Positions 8,331 to 17,657 are shown, numbered from the stretch's first letter. The stretch: DNA of 64,000 bases from DAIDKA01 sp036267975 (GCA_036267975.1 DATAVA010000020.1:1-64000); one strand, 5' to 3'. Made by a program: numbers and translations. Notes: generated by a model not told the origin, from the letters alone.

Positions 8331-9059
8331 TCACTTCGGCGTCCATTCGGGCCGACCCTCGATACTCACGGGGGGATACGGATAGCGTTCGTTATGGCGC
8401 GACACCCACTCCCGATAGTCGTAGCGCGCCCCGGGAAAGCCGATCATCTTCCAGGCACACATGTCGCGATTACCGCCGTGGATGGGATCGGCAAAGAAGC
8501 CCTGCTGCACGTCCTTCAGCACCTGCTCGAAGAACAGCTTGCCATCGACGCCCTTGAGTTCGAGTGTGCTGCTCTCGAGCCGATGCAGGATATCGTTCTG
8601 CTGCTCAGCTGCCAGTTCCACCCAGCGCTTTTCGCCGGGCAGCGTGCGGCTTTGGCGATTCAGGGCTGCGAGTCCCGCCCGGTAGAGTTCCGCAGGCGTC
8701 TGCGAACTCTGCGGTCCTTGCTGCTTGGTGCCTTTCAGGAAGGGCGGCTGCTCGTAGAGTCCCGCGAGTCGCCCGTACGGCCCCGCCAATTGGCGGTCGA
8801 TGAAGACCGCACATCCCGCATCCTTGCCCCCCGGGGTCTGCGCATCGGGCGGAATGATGCGGTCCGCGAGCACTTCCACCGCAGCAGCTTCCTCGGCAGA
8901 GAAATATTTCCACCCGCCCGCAGTGACCGGGTCCGGATAGGCGCTGCTGCTGGGTTCCCACGGCAGATGACCGGCGATCAGTCCAGCACGGGCGGCAGGT
9001 TCACTGGCCAGCACCAGCGCGGTTCCGGCCAATACATCCCGTCGACGAATTCCCGCCAT
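8331..9059 (-). CDS. Gluconate 2-dehydrogenase subunit 3-like small subunit (Tat signal)
   Basis: A 242-residue small subunit. The ATG at 9059 was chosen because it gives a twin-arginine signal (M-A-G-I-R-R-R-D-V-L-A-G) followed by a short hydrophobic stretch; the longer open frame upstream does not. The body matches the gluconate 2-dehydrogenase subunit 3 pattern (F-S-A-E-E-A-A-A-V-E-V-L-A-D-R-I-I-P), with a late G-G-N-R-D-M-C-A-W-K-M-I-G-F-P-G-A. It comes first in the operon, 10 bases before the GMC gene, and should carry the flavin subunit through the Tat pathway. Confidence 0.85.
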   Translation of the reverse strand: MAGIRRRDVLAGTALVLASEPAARAGLIAGHLPWEPSSSAYPDPVTAGGWKYFSAEEAAAVEVLADRIIPPDAQTPGGKDAGCAVFIDRQLAGPYGRLAGLYEQPPFLKGTKQQGPQSSQTPAELYRAGLAALNRQSRTLPGEKRWVELAAEQQNDILHRLESSTLELKGVDGKLFFEQVLKDVQQGFFADPIHGGNRDMCAWKMIGFPGARYDYREWVSRHNERYPYPPVSIEGRPEWTPK

Positions 9060-9201
9060 GCGCCCTCGTCCAGTGATCGACGTTAGTTTCTGCCCTGGCA
9101 ACCATGAGCGGATGTCGGCGCCGATACAGAACTGACGTAGGACAAAGCGTGCTTGGAGCTTCGGGATTGCAGGGGTCGGAAGGACCGCCTGTCGATCCGA
9201 A

Positions 9202-10365
9202 CTACGCCACGCGCATGGCGGCAATGACCTGCAGGCGTGCGGCGCGAACTGCCGGGAAAATGCTTCCCAGAATCGCGAGCACCAGCACCCACGTGAATCC
9301 AAGCAGAACGAGCTGCGGTGATACCACGCACCGGTAGACGATATCGTTCTTCATGACCTCTCGCCCGTCGAACAGCATCCAGGCCAAGGCTGCGCCCAGC
9401 AGGGCGCCGCAGCCTGCGAGTGACAGCGCTTCGAACACGATGGATCCCGCGACCGCGACGGCCTCGTAGCCGACGCCACGCAGAATGGCCATCTCGCGCG
9501 TGCGTGCACTGACCACGCCGTACAGAATGTTCACCGAGCCGAACAGCGCGCCGATTGACATGATGGCTCCAGCGAAGAAAGCCATGGCGGTGAAATACTG
9601 GGATTGGTCTGCCGCCAGCAGACCATTGTATTCGAGTTGTGTCTGCACCGAGACGTGCAGCGCTGGGTTGGTGGTGAGCCAGCGCTTGAACGCCGCAAAC
9701 TTGGCCGGATTTTCGAGCTTGACGTGCACGCTGCCCAGCGCGGACTGGTGTGTTATCAGGGTCGCGAGCGTGTCGGCATCGCCGAAGAGCTCATCGCCCG
9801 TCACGCCCGCCGCTTCAAAGGCGCCCACGATCGGCCATGTTCCATTACGCATGATCACGGAATCGCCGACTTTCAGCCCGAAACCGTGCTCGGCAGTGGT
9901 ACCAATGACCAATTCCTGCCGGCCGGATTCGAACATACGTCCCGAGACGACCCGCAGCGGCGCCCTCATCGCAAGGCCGGCAGCCTTCATGCCACGCACA
10001 TGCAAGGCGCCGCCGGAGAAAACGTGCTTCGTTGGTTGAACGTAGAGGGACAGCTCCGCATCGCCCAAGAGGTTGCCTTTTCGATCCCGGGCTATACCGG
10101 GCGCGTCCAGGATGGTTCCAATCTGCGATCTGAGGATGCCACTGCTCGCCTCGAACCCGTTTTGAGCAGGCAATACAATCGCCAGGTCCGGCGCGGTGCC
10201 GGCGCGGAATTCGCGATTGATACCGGCCGTCACTGACAACGTCGACACCAGAACGCAAGCGACGACGGCCATTGAGAGAACGATGGTCAGCGCAGTCGCA
10301 ATGCGCTCCCGCAAGGTGGAAACGCTAAGCAGCGATAGCACCACGCTTTGACGGACAAGCGCCAT
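9202..10365 (-). CDS. FtsX/MacB-like ABC permease (B-type, second pair)
   Basis: A 387-residue ABC permease with one N-terminal membrane helix, a large periplasmic MacB-like domain, and three C-terminal helices with the FtsX signature (A-R-T-R-E-M-A-I-L-R-G-V-G-Y). It ends the efflux operon. It resembles the permease at 11712-12869 in length, N-terminus (S-x-x-x-L-R-x-R) and C-terminus (F-P-A-V-R-A-A-R-L), so the pair probably arose by duplication. It begins 2 bases after the preceding permease. Proteins of this type use ATP binding by a partner ATPase to drive a fusion protein/outer-membrane channel; no such ATPase lies in this operon. Confidence 0.85.
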   Translation of the reverse strand: MALVRQSVVLSLLSVSTLRERIATALTIVLSMAVVACVLVSTLSVTAGINREFRAGTAPDLAIVLPAQNGFEASSGILRSQIGTILDAPGIARDRKGNLLGDAELSLYVQPTKHVFSGGALHVRGMKAAGLAMRAPLRVVSGRMFESGRQELVIGTTAEHGFGLKVGDSVIMRNGTWPIVGAFEAAGVTGDELFGDADTLATLITHQSALGSVHVKLENPAKFAAFKRWLTTNPALHVSVQTQLEYNGLLAADQSQYFTAMAFFAGAIMSIGALFGSVNILYGVVSARTREMAILRGVGYEAVAVAGSIVFEALSLAGCGALLGAALAWMLFDGREVMKNDIVYRCVVSPQLVLLGFTWVLVLAILGSIFPAVRAARLQVIAAMRVA

Positions 10366-10367
10366 AA

Positions 10368-11549
10368 CTAGCGCGCGGCCAGGGCGTCAGGGACGCTCTG
10401 GTGCCGCAGCTTCAGAAGGGGAATGACGCTACTCGCGGCCGCCAACAGCAAGGCAAGTCCAAACGTCCACACCAGTACCAGTAGCCTTGGCATTGGAGCC
10501 GTCAGGAACGTAACCAGAACCTGCGGTAAGAAGTGTCTGCTCCATTGTTCCAACGCGCCGGCAAAAGCAGTGCTCACGGCCGCACCGAGAATGCAGGGAA
10601 TCACGGCCTCCAGAAACACCAGATACACGAGGTGGACGTGGTGAAACCCTATCGTCTGCAGGATCGCGAACTCAGGTACACGCTCGCGAACCGAGCGGGC
10701 GGTCGCATTGCCGATCAGGAGCAGGATCATGGCCAGCCCCGCGCCGGCGATGGCAAACGTCAGCGCCGCCGTGCTGACACCGCGGTTGACATAGGTCTGT
10801 TCGTTTACGCGCTTGGGAATCGTCATCGTGGACATGCCGGAGTTGGCAAACTTCTGGTCGATCTCGCTGCTGATCTGCATGGCGCGGCTCCCATCCGTTA
10901 TCGCCACTTCGTATCCGTATCCCCAGTTGCGCACGTCCAGGGGCGCGGCATTTTCAAAATATTGGAGATTGCCGAGAATGAATCCCTCGGGTCCCGATCG
11001 GTTCCAATCCTCCGGGACAATGCCGAGTACGTGAAACTCCCAGCTGTTCCCCCCGTCAAGCCGGCTTCCGGGTTCCGTAATGATGGTAAATGAATCATCC
11101 TTCGCCAGATGCCACTTCGCCGCTGCTTTCGCGCTGACGATGATTCCCAAAGGCATCGCAGACAGCTGGTTCCACAGTACCGGCGTTATCGGACCCTCGG
11201 ACCAGACGGTCCGCATTCCGTCGTCAACGAATTCAACGCCGACGGTGTCGTGCGGGTCCACGTGGTACCCGGAAAACCCGTGGGACGCCGCCACTGCCAC
11301 GACACCATCGATGCGCGCCAGCTGTGCGCCGAGGGCGAGCGGAAAATTGAACGGCGGAGCAAGATTGTGAAAGCGGGAGGTCACCCACAATCGATCCATC
11401 GGCGCACGTTCCACTATCTGACGTACCGTCAGATTGACGCCGATCATCACCGTGAGAAGCGTGAATGCAGCGGTGATCGCAAAGAACGTCAACAGGCATT
11501 CTGCAGGCTTGCGCCATAGCGCCGACCACACCAGTGGCAGGTACTTCAT
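10368..11549 (-). CDS. FtsX/MacB-like ABC permease (A-type, second pair)
   Basis: A 393-residue permease with the same four-helix layout. Its start (M-K-Y-L-P-L-V-W-S-A-L-W-R-K-P-A-E) closely matches the first-pair A-type permease at 12866-14050 (M-K-Y-W-P-L-I-R-S-A-L-L-R-R-P-A-E). The C-terminal FtsX part contains R-E-R-V-P-E-F-A-I-L-Q-T-I-G-F. A 162-base gap separates it from the first pair, and 2 bases separate it from its B-type partner. Such A-B pairs would form a heterodimeric permease. Confidence 0.85.
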   Translation of the reverse strand: MKYLPLVWSALWRKPAECLLTFFAITAAFTLLTVMIGVNLTVRQIVERAPMDRLWVTSRFHNLAPPFNFPLALGAQLARIDGVVAVAASHGFSGYHVDPHDTVGVEFVDDGMRTVWSEGPITPVLWNQLSAMPLGIIVSAKAAAKWHLAKDDSFTIITEPGSRLDGGNSWEFHVLGIVPEDWNRSGPEGFILGNLQYFENAAPLDVRNWGYGYEVAITDGSRAMQISSEIDQKFANSGMSTMTIPKRVNEQTYVNRGVSTAALTFAIAGAGLAMILLLIGNATARSVRERVPEFAILQTIGFHHVHLVYLVFLEAVIPCILGAAVSTAFAGALEQWSRHFLPQVLVTFLTAPMPRLLVLVWTFGLALLLAAASSVIPLLKLRHQSVPDALAAR

Positions 11550-11711
11550 GCTGGCCTTTCATCCGCTCTTTACGTGCGATAAGGCGAGGCTGCTCAGACC
11601 CGACGGTAGCGCGGAAGCAGCAAGGGGTTCGCGAGAATGCAACGAACGGCGGGTCTCACGGCTCGACCGGTGATTTACGGCATACGAACGCAACGCACCA
11701 TGCCCGTCGCA

Positions 11712-12869
11712 CTATGTAGACCGCAGCGCTTCAACTACCGGCAGTCTGGCAGCGCGAAGGGCCGGGAGAAAACCGCCGATGACGGCCAGAATCGCGGCCG
11801 CGCTCAATACGAACAAAATCATCGGCACCGAAATGTGCAGCTCGAATATGGCACCGCCGCCGATGGCGCGCATTTTGTTGAACACCGCCCAGGCGATCGC
11901 GCTGCCGGCCATCGCGCCGATCATCGACAGAAAGACAGTTTCCAGAATCACTGACGATGCGATGGGCGCCGGGCTATAACCAATCGCTCGCAGGGTACCG
12001 ATTTCGATCGTGCGGGCCTCCACGGCCGAGTACATGATTTGAACCGAGCCGAGAAGCGCGGCGGCGGCCATCATGCATCCGACGATGTAGGCAAGCATGG
12101 CGAAAAATCTTGTCAGACCGTAGGCAGAGCGCGCGAGATAATCAGACTGCCGTTGCGCCTGGACCGACAACGCCGGATTTGCGGCGAGCCATTGTTTGAA
12201 TGTTTCGAATGCCGCGGGGCCCGTCAGAGCGACCAGTACCGAGCCGTATCCGGTCGTTCGTCTTGCCGATGATACTGTGTCGGCGTCCGCCAGCAGCTCG
12301 CTTTCGGTGGTGCTGCCGTTGGCCGAGAACTCGCCGACGATGGGCCACTCGCCATTCGGCAGGATCAGTTTCGTCCCGACCTTGAAACCAAACACTGCCT
12401 CTGCGGCTCTGCCTACAATCAGTTCCTGCAGCCCTTTGCGAAACATTCGCCCTGCGATGATTGAAAACTGTGGCCGCAGGGCGGTGCCGGCCGTACCAAT
12501 GCCACGCAAGATTAGCGATCCTTCCGCGAAACCCTCAGCCGGAGGCAGGTAAGTAATGGTCTCCGCGCTGGCCAGGGGGTTGCCATCCGGTCCATTGGCG
12601 ATTCCAGGAGCGTTCATTATCGTACCGATTGCACTTCGCGACAGCTCGTCGGTGTAGTCAACTTGCGCATCGATAGGCAGCACGATCGCATTATCCGCCA
12701 TGGCACCTGCCACGATGGTTCGCGCGAGTCCCGCAGAGAGCGATAGCACGGCGAGGGAGACGCCCGCAACGCAACTCATCCCGATCACGATGACCAGAGA
12801 TGATCCGAGCCGCTGCCGTAAGCTCAGGAAACCGATGCGACATGTAACAATTTGCTGACGCAGTATCAT
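11712..12869 (-). CDS. FtsX/MacB-like ABC permease (B-type, first pair)
   Basis: A 385-residue permease with an N-terminal helix (residues about 20-45), a periplasmic domain, and three C-terminal helices containing A-R-T-I-E-I-G-T-L-R-A-I-G-Y, the coupling-region signature of FtsX/MacB permeases. Its start overlaps the stop of the A-type permease by 4 bases (ATGA type), so the two are co-translated, probably for a 1:1 heterodimer. The paralogue is at 9202-10365. Confidence 0.85.
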   Translation of the reverse strand: MILRQQIVTCRIGFLSLRQRLGSSLVIVIGMSCVAGVSLAVLSLSAGLARTIVAGAMADNAIVLPIDAQVDYTDELSRSAIGTIMNAPGIANGPDGNPLASAETITYLPPAEGFAEGSLILRGIGTAGTALRPQFSIIAGRMFRKGLQELIVGRAAEAVFGFKVGTKLILPNGEWPIVGEFSANGSTTESELLADADTVSSARRTTGYGSVLVALTGPAAFETFKQWLAANPALSVQAQRQSDYLARSAYGLTRFFAMLAYIVGCMMAAAALLGSVQIMYSAVEARTIEIGTLRAIGYSPAPIASSVILETVFLSMIGAMAGSAIAWAVFNKMRAIGGGAIFELHISVPMILFVLSAAAILAVIGGFLPALRAARLPVVEALRST

Positions 12870-14050
12870 CGAACTCGACCATTAATTGCAGCCGCAACAT
12901 CGAGTCTCCTGAGCAGCAGAACAGGCATGACAGATCCGGCAAAGGCGATCAGCAATGCCAGGGCGAGCGCCCACTCTAGGGTGGCCATTGTCACCGTGGC
13001 ATGCGGCACGCTCGCCAAGGCTTGGGGAATGTATCGTTGGGGAACCGCGGCGAAGAGTGCCGCAAAGCCGGTACCCACGATTGCGCCCACGCAGCACGGG
13101 ATCGCGGCCTCTACCCATACCAGCCACATCACGCCCGAATCGGTGTATCCCATGGCCTTGAGGGTTGCGAACTCAGGAATGCGTCGACGCACTGACTGGG
13201 CGATGGAGTTGCCGGTCAGGAACACGATCATGAACAACCCGGTTGTTCCAATCCCCCACGTCATGGATGCGAGTGATACCCCAGTCCGCACCATGGCTTC
13301 GGCGGCAGCCCTGGCAGGTATGCTCAAGGTCGGCGTACCTGAGTTGGCATACCGGTGATCTATTTGTCTGGCGATTGAAGCCGCACGCTTGGGGTCCTGC
13401 ACCGCCACCCGGAAGCCATCGACATAGCCGCGGCTCGCGCGCGAACGGGCATTCTCCGTGTAGCGGTAATTTCCGAGAATCAGACCGCCCTCTCCCCAAT
13501 CCGGTAGGTCCGGCAGAACCTCCACCACCTGGAACGCCCAGCTGGTGTTGCCGTCATCCCGAACGTCCCTGACCTGCCGCGCCCCCGTGGAGAGATGAAA
13601 TACGTCGCCCCTGCGCAGTCCCAGATTCGCCGCAGCCCGCTTGGTGATCAAGACGCCGGTGCCGGCGGCAAATAATCCGCTCCACTGCGCTTGGCTGATG
13701 CGTGCTTCCGCCATGGAGATACGCATTCCCTCGTCCACGGTATTCACGCCTAGTCCATGGCGGGAATCGTTGTAGCGACCATTGAGCCAGCGAAACGCGC
13801 CGACTCCAGTGACGCCGTCAATGGACCTGATCTGTTCCTCCAGCGCGATAGGCAATCCGTAGCGGGTTTCAAAGCGCGCATTGACATATAGGCGGTCCGC
13901 GCGCACCGCATCAACGACACGGGTCTCGGTCGCAGCCAGCGCAATCATGAAGCCGAACAACGCGAAACCGGTCGTGACGGCCAGGAGGATGAGGACTGCT
14001 TCGGCCGGTCGTCTCAGCAGCGCCGATCGGATCAGCGGCCAATACTTCAC
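12866..14050 (-). CDS. FtsX/MacB-like ABC permease (A-type, first pair)
   Basis: A 394-residue permease: N-terminal helix near residues 17-38, a large extracytoplasmic MacB-like domain, then three helices with R-R-R-I-P-E-F-A-T-L-K-A-M-G-Y. It directly follows the fusion-protein gene (42-base gap) in the same operon. Permeases of this family do not transport through a pore; they transmit ATPase conformational change to the periplasmic partner. No ATPase is encoded in this operon. Confidence 0.86.
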   Translation of the reverse strand: MKYWPLIRSALLRRPAEAVLILLAVTTGFALFGFMIALAATETRVVDAVRADRLYVNARFETRYGLPIALEEQIRSIDGVTGVGAFRWLNGRYNDSRHGLGVNTVDEGMRISMAEARISQAQWSGLFAAGTGVLITKRAAANLGLRRGDVFHLSTGARQVRDVRDDGNTSWAFQVVEVLPDLPDWGEGGLILGNYRYTENARSRASRGYVDGFRVAVQDPKRAASIARQIDHRYANSGTPTLSIPARAAAEAMVRTGVSLASMTWGIGTTGLFMIVFLTGNSIAQSVRRRIPEFATLKAMGYTDSGVMWLVWVEAAIPCCVGAIVGTGFAALFAAVPQRYIPQALASVPHATVTMATLEWALALALLIAFAGSVMPVLLLRRLDVAAAINGRVR

Positions 14051-14092
14051 GTCGTTTCGGCGCCGATGGAAACGCGTGCCACGCTCTGATCC

Positions 14093-15346
14093 TTACTGCG
14101 TGATCTTGATCCTTGCGCCATCGTGCAGCTTGGTGAAATCCCCGATCGCGACCGTGGCGCCGGGCGCAAGACCCGACAGTATCGTCTGCCCGGCGCTGCC
14201 CTTCTGGCCCAACAGCACGGCCTGGCGGTGAACCGTGTGACCGTCGATCACGAACACCGCGCCGTTGTCACCCTCGGTCTGCACCGCGTCCGTCGGCACG
14301 ATGACGGCGGTGGCAACCGCGGTGGCGGAGGAATCGGCTGCGTTCGGCGAGGAGTCATCGACGAAGGACACGCGTGCACCCATTTCGGGAAGGATGCGCG
14401 CGTCCTTCTGCTTGAATGCCACGCGCACCTCCACCGTCGCTTTGGAACGATCCGCCGTCGGCACGATGGCGATGACCTCAGCGGGGATATGCCAATCCGG
14501 ATAGGCGTTGAGCGTGATGGCGGCCGGTTGTTTCGCGTGCACGCGGCTGATGAAGTTCTCACTCACATCCACGTCGACCTCGAGCGAGTCCATGTCGACG
14601 ATGGTGGCGATGCCGCCGCCGCCCGAGAACTGCGGCGAGACGATCTGTCCCGGCTGCGCGCTCTTGACCGTAATCACTCCGGTGAAGGGCGCGCGAATCA
14701 CCGTGGTGTCCTCGTAGCGCTGGTTCACCGTGACGTTGGCCCGCGCCACGGCCAGATTCTCTTCTCCCACCAGTACGGCCTGCTGGGCTGCATCGTCACT
14801 GGATTTCGCCGTATCGAAGGCGTCCTGGCTGATCAGGCCCTCTTTGAGCTGGGCCTGATTGCGCAGGAAGCCGGGGTGAATATCGGCCGCGGCCATCTTG
14901 GCAGCGGTCAGTGCCGCCTCGGTCTGTTTGACCTGCGCCTGCGCTGCTTCCAGCGCCGCATGAGTGTTGGAATTATCCAGTCGCGCGATGACCTGCCCCT
15001 CCTTGACGACATCACCGGCCTGCACCAGGACTTCCTCGACCTTGTAGATGCTGTTGGCCGACACCTGAGCCTGGCGCAGCGCGACGACGTACCCGGAGGC
15101 ATCCAGCAACGTGCGGCCCATCGAAGGCCCGGTCGAGGACGATTGCGCGGCCGTGGCAACGGCGCTACGGACGGGGATGGCATCGGTTGCCGCGTTGAGG
15201 TACCAGGCGCCTCCGCCGCCGGCCAGCAGCAACACGATGATTGCGATGCCCACCGGCCACTGCCAGCGCCGCGGTGCCGTGCGGGTGGCGGGGCCTTCGC
15301 CCCGGTTGATGCGCAGCCGTTCCAGTAATTCGGTTCGATCGTCCAT
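14093..15346 (-). CDS. Periplasmic membrane-fusion protein (HlyD/RND adaptor family)
   Basis: A 417-residue adaptor with a cytoplasmic N-terminus, one membrane anchor (about residues 29-48), a split lipoyl/barrel-sandwich domain (V-E-E-V-L-V-Q-A-G-D-V-V-K-E-G-Q and I-R-A-P-F-T-G-V-I), an alpha-helical hairpin between the halves, and beta-barrel and membrane-proximal domains. It bridges an inner-membrane permease to the outer-membrane factor encoded 9 bases upstream. Gene order (outer-membrane factor, adaptor, permeases) indicates a tripartite exporter. Confidence 0.9.
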   Translation of the reverse strand: MDDRTELLERLRINRGEGPATRTAPRRWQWPVGIAIIVLLLAGGGGAWYLNAATDAIPVRSAVATAAQSSSTGPSMGRTLLDASGYVVALRQAQVSANSIYKVEEVLVQAGDVVKEGQVIARLDNSNTHAALEAAQAQVKQTEAALTAAKMAAADIHPGFLRNQAQLKEGLISQDAFDTAKSSDDAAQQAVLVGEENLAVARANVTVNQRYEDTTVIRAPFTGVITVKSAQPGQIVSPQFSGGGGIATIVDMDSLEVDVDVSENFISRVHAKQPAAITLNAYPDWHIPAEVIAIVPTADRSKATVEVRVAFKQKDARILPEMGARVSFVDDSSPNAADSSATAVATAVIVPTDAVQTEGDNGAVFVIDGHTVHRQAVLLGQKGSAGQTILSGLAPGATVAIGDFTKLHDGARIKITQ

Positions 15347-15355
15347 AAATGCCCC

Positions 15356-16825
15356 TTAGGGATGCGTCGGCAAGACGCCGGCGTCCTTGCGATTCCACCA
15401 GCCGCCACCCAGTGCCTGAAACAGGGTGACGGTGTCGGTATAGCGACTTTGCAGCGCCCGCACGTACGCGAGGCGCGCCTGTTGATAGGCCTGCTGTGCG
15501 GTCAGCAGTGAGACGTAATTGGCGGTGCCGATGTCGTACTGCTTCTGGATGAGGTCCAGTCCCGCCTTCGCATCCGCAACCGCGTCATTCTGCGCATTCA
15601 GCGCCTGCGCATCATTATCGAGGGCCGTGAGCGTATCGGCGACGTTCTGGAATGCACTCAGCACGGTCAGCTGGTATTGCGCCTTGGCCTGGTCGAAGGT
15701 GTCGATCGCGGCGCGCCGCTTGGCCCGCAGCGCTCCGCCTTCAAACAGTGGCTGTGCAATCTGTCCACCGATGCTCCACGCATTGGAACCGGGCTCGAGC
15801 AGGCTGGCAAAGCGCAGCGCTTCACCGCCAAAGGATCCTTGCAGGGTCAACTGCGGCAGCATGTTCGCCGTCGCGATGCCGATCGCGGCGCTCGCCGCGT
15901 GCAGCACTGCAGCCTGGGCACGGATGTCCGGACGCTGCGCGACCAGGGAGGATGGCAGGCTCACGGGCAGTTCCTGCGGCAGCTTCAGGTCCGCCAGCTT
16001 CAGTTCCGGCGGGGTCACATCATGCGGAAAGCGCCCCGTCAGGATGGCCAGCTGATGCTCAGCCATGGCCTGCTGCTGCTGCAGGGCCGGAAGCGTCGCG
16101 AGCACCGAGGCGAGGCTCGCCTTCTGCTGCAACAACTCGGCATTGGTCTGGCTGCCCAGCTGCACCAGCCTTTGAATGACGGTGAGCTGCTTCTCCTCCA
16201 GCGTAATGATCTGATGCGTCGCATCCACCTGGTCGCGGGCCGCAGCGAGCTGGATCGCAGCAGAGGCAACGTTGAATGACAGGGTGAGATAGCTCGCCTC
16301 GAGCTGAAAGTTCTGCTGCTCGGCCTGCGCCAGCAGCTGTTCGCGCGTGCGGCGCTCCCCGCCGAACAGGTCGAAGGTGTAGGCGACGTTCAGATTGGCC
16401 GTATAGATATCCGTAAAGAATCCGGGAAAGCCCGGAGCAATGGTGCCGCCGCTGCTCTTTTCGCGCTCCGCGAACGCAGTGCCGGTGAGACTCGGGAGGA
16501 ACGACCCGGCCTGTGCCCGGACATTTTCCTGGGCCGCGCGCAGGGCGGCCTGCTGGGCGGCGATATCCGGATAGTTGACCATCGCCTGGCCGATGAGTTC
16601 ATTGAGCGTTGGTGAGCCGAACAGCGCCCACCATTCACCGGGCAGATCCTGACCGAATCTGAACCGTTGCGACTCGCCACCGACGACATCAGTGGACCGG
16701 GTGCTGCACGCGAGATCGCCGGGGATATACCCCTGCGTGGCCGGCGCCGGGGGCGCACGGAAATTCGGACCGACGGCGCACCCGGACAGCAGCAGCACCA
16801 CAGTCATACCAACTCTTCGGCTCAC
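15356..16825 (-). CDS. NodT-family outer-membrane efflux lipoprotein
   Basis: A 489-residue TolC-like protein. I chose the GTG at 16825: it has a strong purine-rich ribosome site (GGAAGGGGGG), gives a compact lipoprotein signal (V-V-L-L-L-S-G-C, Cys16) and lies 56 bases after the predicted sigma-54 start. The longer ATG at 16876 would leave only about 5 leader bases. The body has two repeated outer-membrane efflux domains (S-L-P-S-S-L-V-A-Q-R-P-D-I near the middle) and ends in A-L-G-G-G-W. First gene of the four-permease efflux operon. Confidence 0.9.
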   Translation of the reverse strand: MSRRVGMTVVLLLSGCAVGPNFRAPPAPATQGYIPGDLACSTRSTDVVGGESQRFRFGQDLPGEWWALFGSPTLNELIGQAMVNYPDIAAQQAALRAAQENVRAQAGSFLPSLTGTAFAEREKSSGGTIAPGFPGFFTDIYTANLNVAYTFDLFGGERRTREQLLAQAEQQNFQLEASYLTLSFNVASAAIQLAAARDQVDATHQIITLEEKQLTVIQRLVQLGSQTNAELLQQKASLASVLATLPALQQQQAMAEHQLAILTGRFPHDVTPPELKLADLKLPQELPVSLPSSLVAQRPDIRAQAAVLHAASAAIGIATANMLPQLTLQGSFGGEALRFASLLEPGSNAWSIGGQIAQPLFEGGALRAKRRAAIDTFDQAKAQYQLTVLSAFQNVADTLTALDNDAQALNAQNDAVADAKAGLDLIQKQYDIGTANYVSLLTAQQAYQQARLAYVRALQSRYTDTVTLFQALGGGWWNRKDAGVLPTHP

Positions 16826-16892
16826 CCGACGCCCCCCTTCCCTATGCGAAACATCGCTCAACTGCCCGCCGACCACGAAACCCCATCACGGT

Positions 16893-16908
16893 GCATGAGT
16901 CATGCCAG
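16893..16908 (-). promoter_or_regulatory. Predicted sigma-54 (-24/-12) promoter of the four-permease efflux operon
   Basis: On the minus strand the sequence reads CTGGCATGACTCATGCA. This has the invariant GG (16906-16905) and GC (16894-16893) separated by exactly 10 bases, and TGGCA at the -24 element as in the consensus. Transcription would start near 16881, upstream of the GTG start of the outer-membrane factor gene. The call is a motif match only, but it is strengthened by the upstream half-sites shared with the other efflux operon. Confidence 0.65.
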
Positions 16909-16974
16909 TCACGGTCTCGGCCGTAAGTGATTGTATGCATGGCGCCGTGGAGTTTCGCGACTTTGTGCGCCGGC

Positions 16975-17019
16975 TGTCGAACTGTCCGCCGGAGCGGACA
17001 CCGGACAGTGCCGCGGACA
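16975..17019. promoter_or_regulatory. TGTCCG/CGGACA half-site cluster (predicted activator sites)
   Basis: This segment contains TGTCCG at 16983-16988 and CGGACA at 16995-17000, 17002-17007 and 17014-17019, plus a partial TGTCGA at 16975-16980. It lies about 70-115 bases upstream of the predicted -24 element, the usual place for enhancer-type NtrC sites. The same half-sites occur before the efflux operon at 26.3 kb, next to the NtrC-like gene. Spacing differs between the two clusters, so binding by one protein is an inference. Confidence 0.55.
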
Positions 17020-17078
17020 CCTTTGGGAGGGCTGCCACAATTTCCGCTACAGGCAGCCGGTGCCGAGGGAATGGCGGC

Positions 17079-17579
17079 TTACGGCGGGGAGTGTCCCGTT
17101 ACGGCAAATAAGGTCGTGGGGGTGTCCGCGCTGAGGGGGATTTTGCCCGGCTTACCCCCGTTCATCTGCAGGAAGTAAGCGGTCAGCTGCAGGGGGGTAT
17201 TGCCGTCGACGTGCGTCGGCGGGAAGGCGCCCATCGCATTGGCTACGCGAGCCACGTATTCCTGGGTCGACTTCGCGCCCCAATGCTGCATGAAGTGCGG
17301 CCCGACGAGCGGGGGTACCTGCTCCCCGTTCTGGTCGATGGTCTTGATCATGTTCTCGGGCAGCGTGTTGATGGCGGGCAGTTCCCCGGGCGCGCCGGTG
17401 CGGCCCTGCATGTTGAACTGATGACACAGTCCGCAGCTCGATTCGTACGCGACTTTGCCGGCCCGGGCTTGTTCGGCTGTGAACACCCGCGGCGCCGGAG
17501 TGGCTTCGCGGCCCGGATCCGTGGCGCAGGCGACTGCCATTCCACTCACAATCATCGTCAGCATGAAACCGCGAATCAT
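17079..17579 (-). CDS. Monoheme cytochrome c-type lipoprotein
   Basis: A 166-residue exported protein with one heme site (C-G-L-C-H) and a late Met candidate ligand in a cytochrome c-like fold (N-T-P-L-Q-L-T-A-Y-F-L-Q). The ATG at 17579 has GGGAG 8 bases upstream and gives a lipoprotein-like signal with A-V-A-C-A. The upstream ATG at 17600 adds only seven polar residues. The cytochrome resembles the small class used with periplasmic dehydrogenases. The gene ends 253 bases before the efflux operon and is probably a separate unit. Confidence 0.8.
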   Translation of the reverse strand: MIRGFMLTMIVSGMAVACATDPGREATPAPRVFTAEQARAGKVAYESSCGLCHQFNMQGRTGAPGELPAINTLPENMIKTIDQNGEQVPPLVGPHFMQHWGAKSTQEYVARVANAMGAFPPTHVDGNTPLQLTAYFLQMNGGKPGKIPLSADTPTTLFAVTGHSPP

Positions 17580-17657
17580 GGTTGTTCTCCCGTTGCGCAC
17601 CGGAGCCTAGGCCTACCCGTTCGTGGTTGCCGATGTTTGTAATGAAATGACGGAACG

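Noticed and set aside
6467..8557. 696-codon open frame antisense to the GMC dehydrogenase
   Set aside because: Shadow of a GC-rich gene; the translation has no recognisable domain.
17123..17128. Extra TGTCCG inside the cytochrome gene as an activator site
   Set aside because: It lies within the coding region, single and outside the cluster; chance occurrence is likely in GC-rich DNA.
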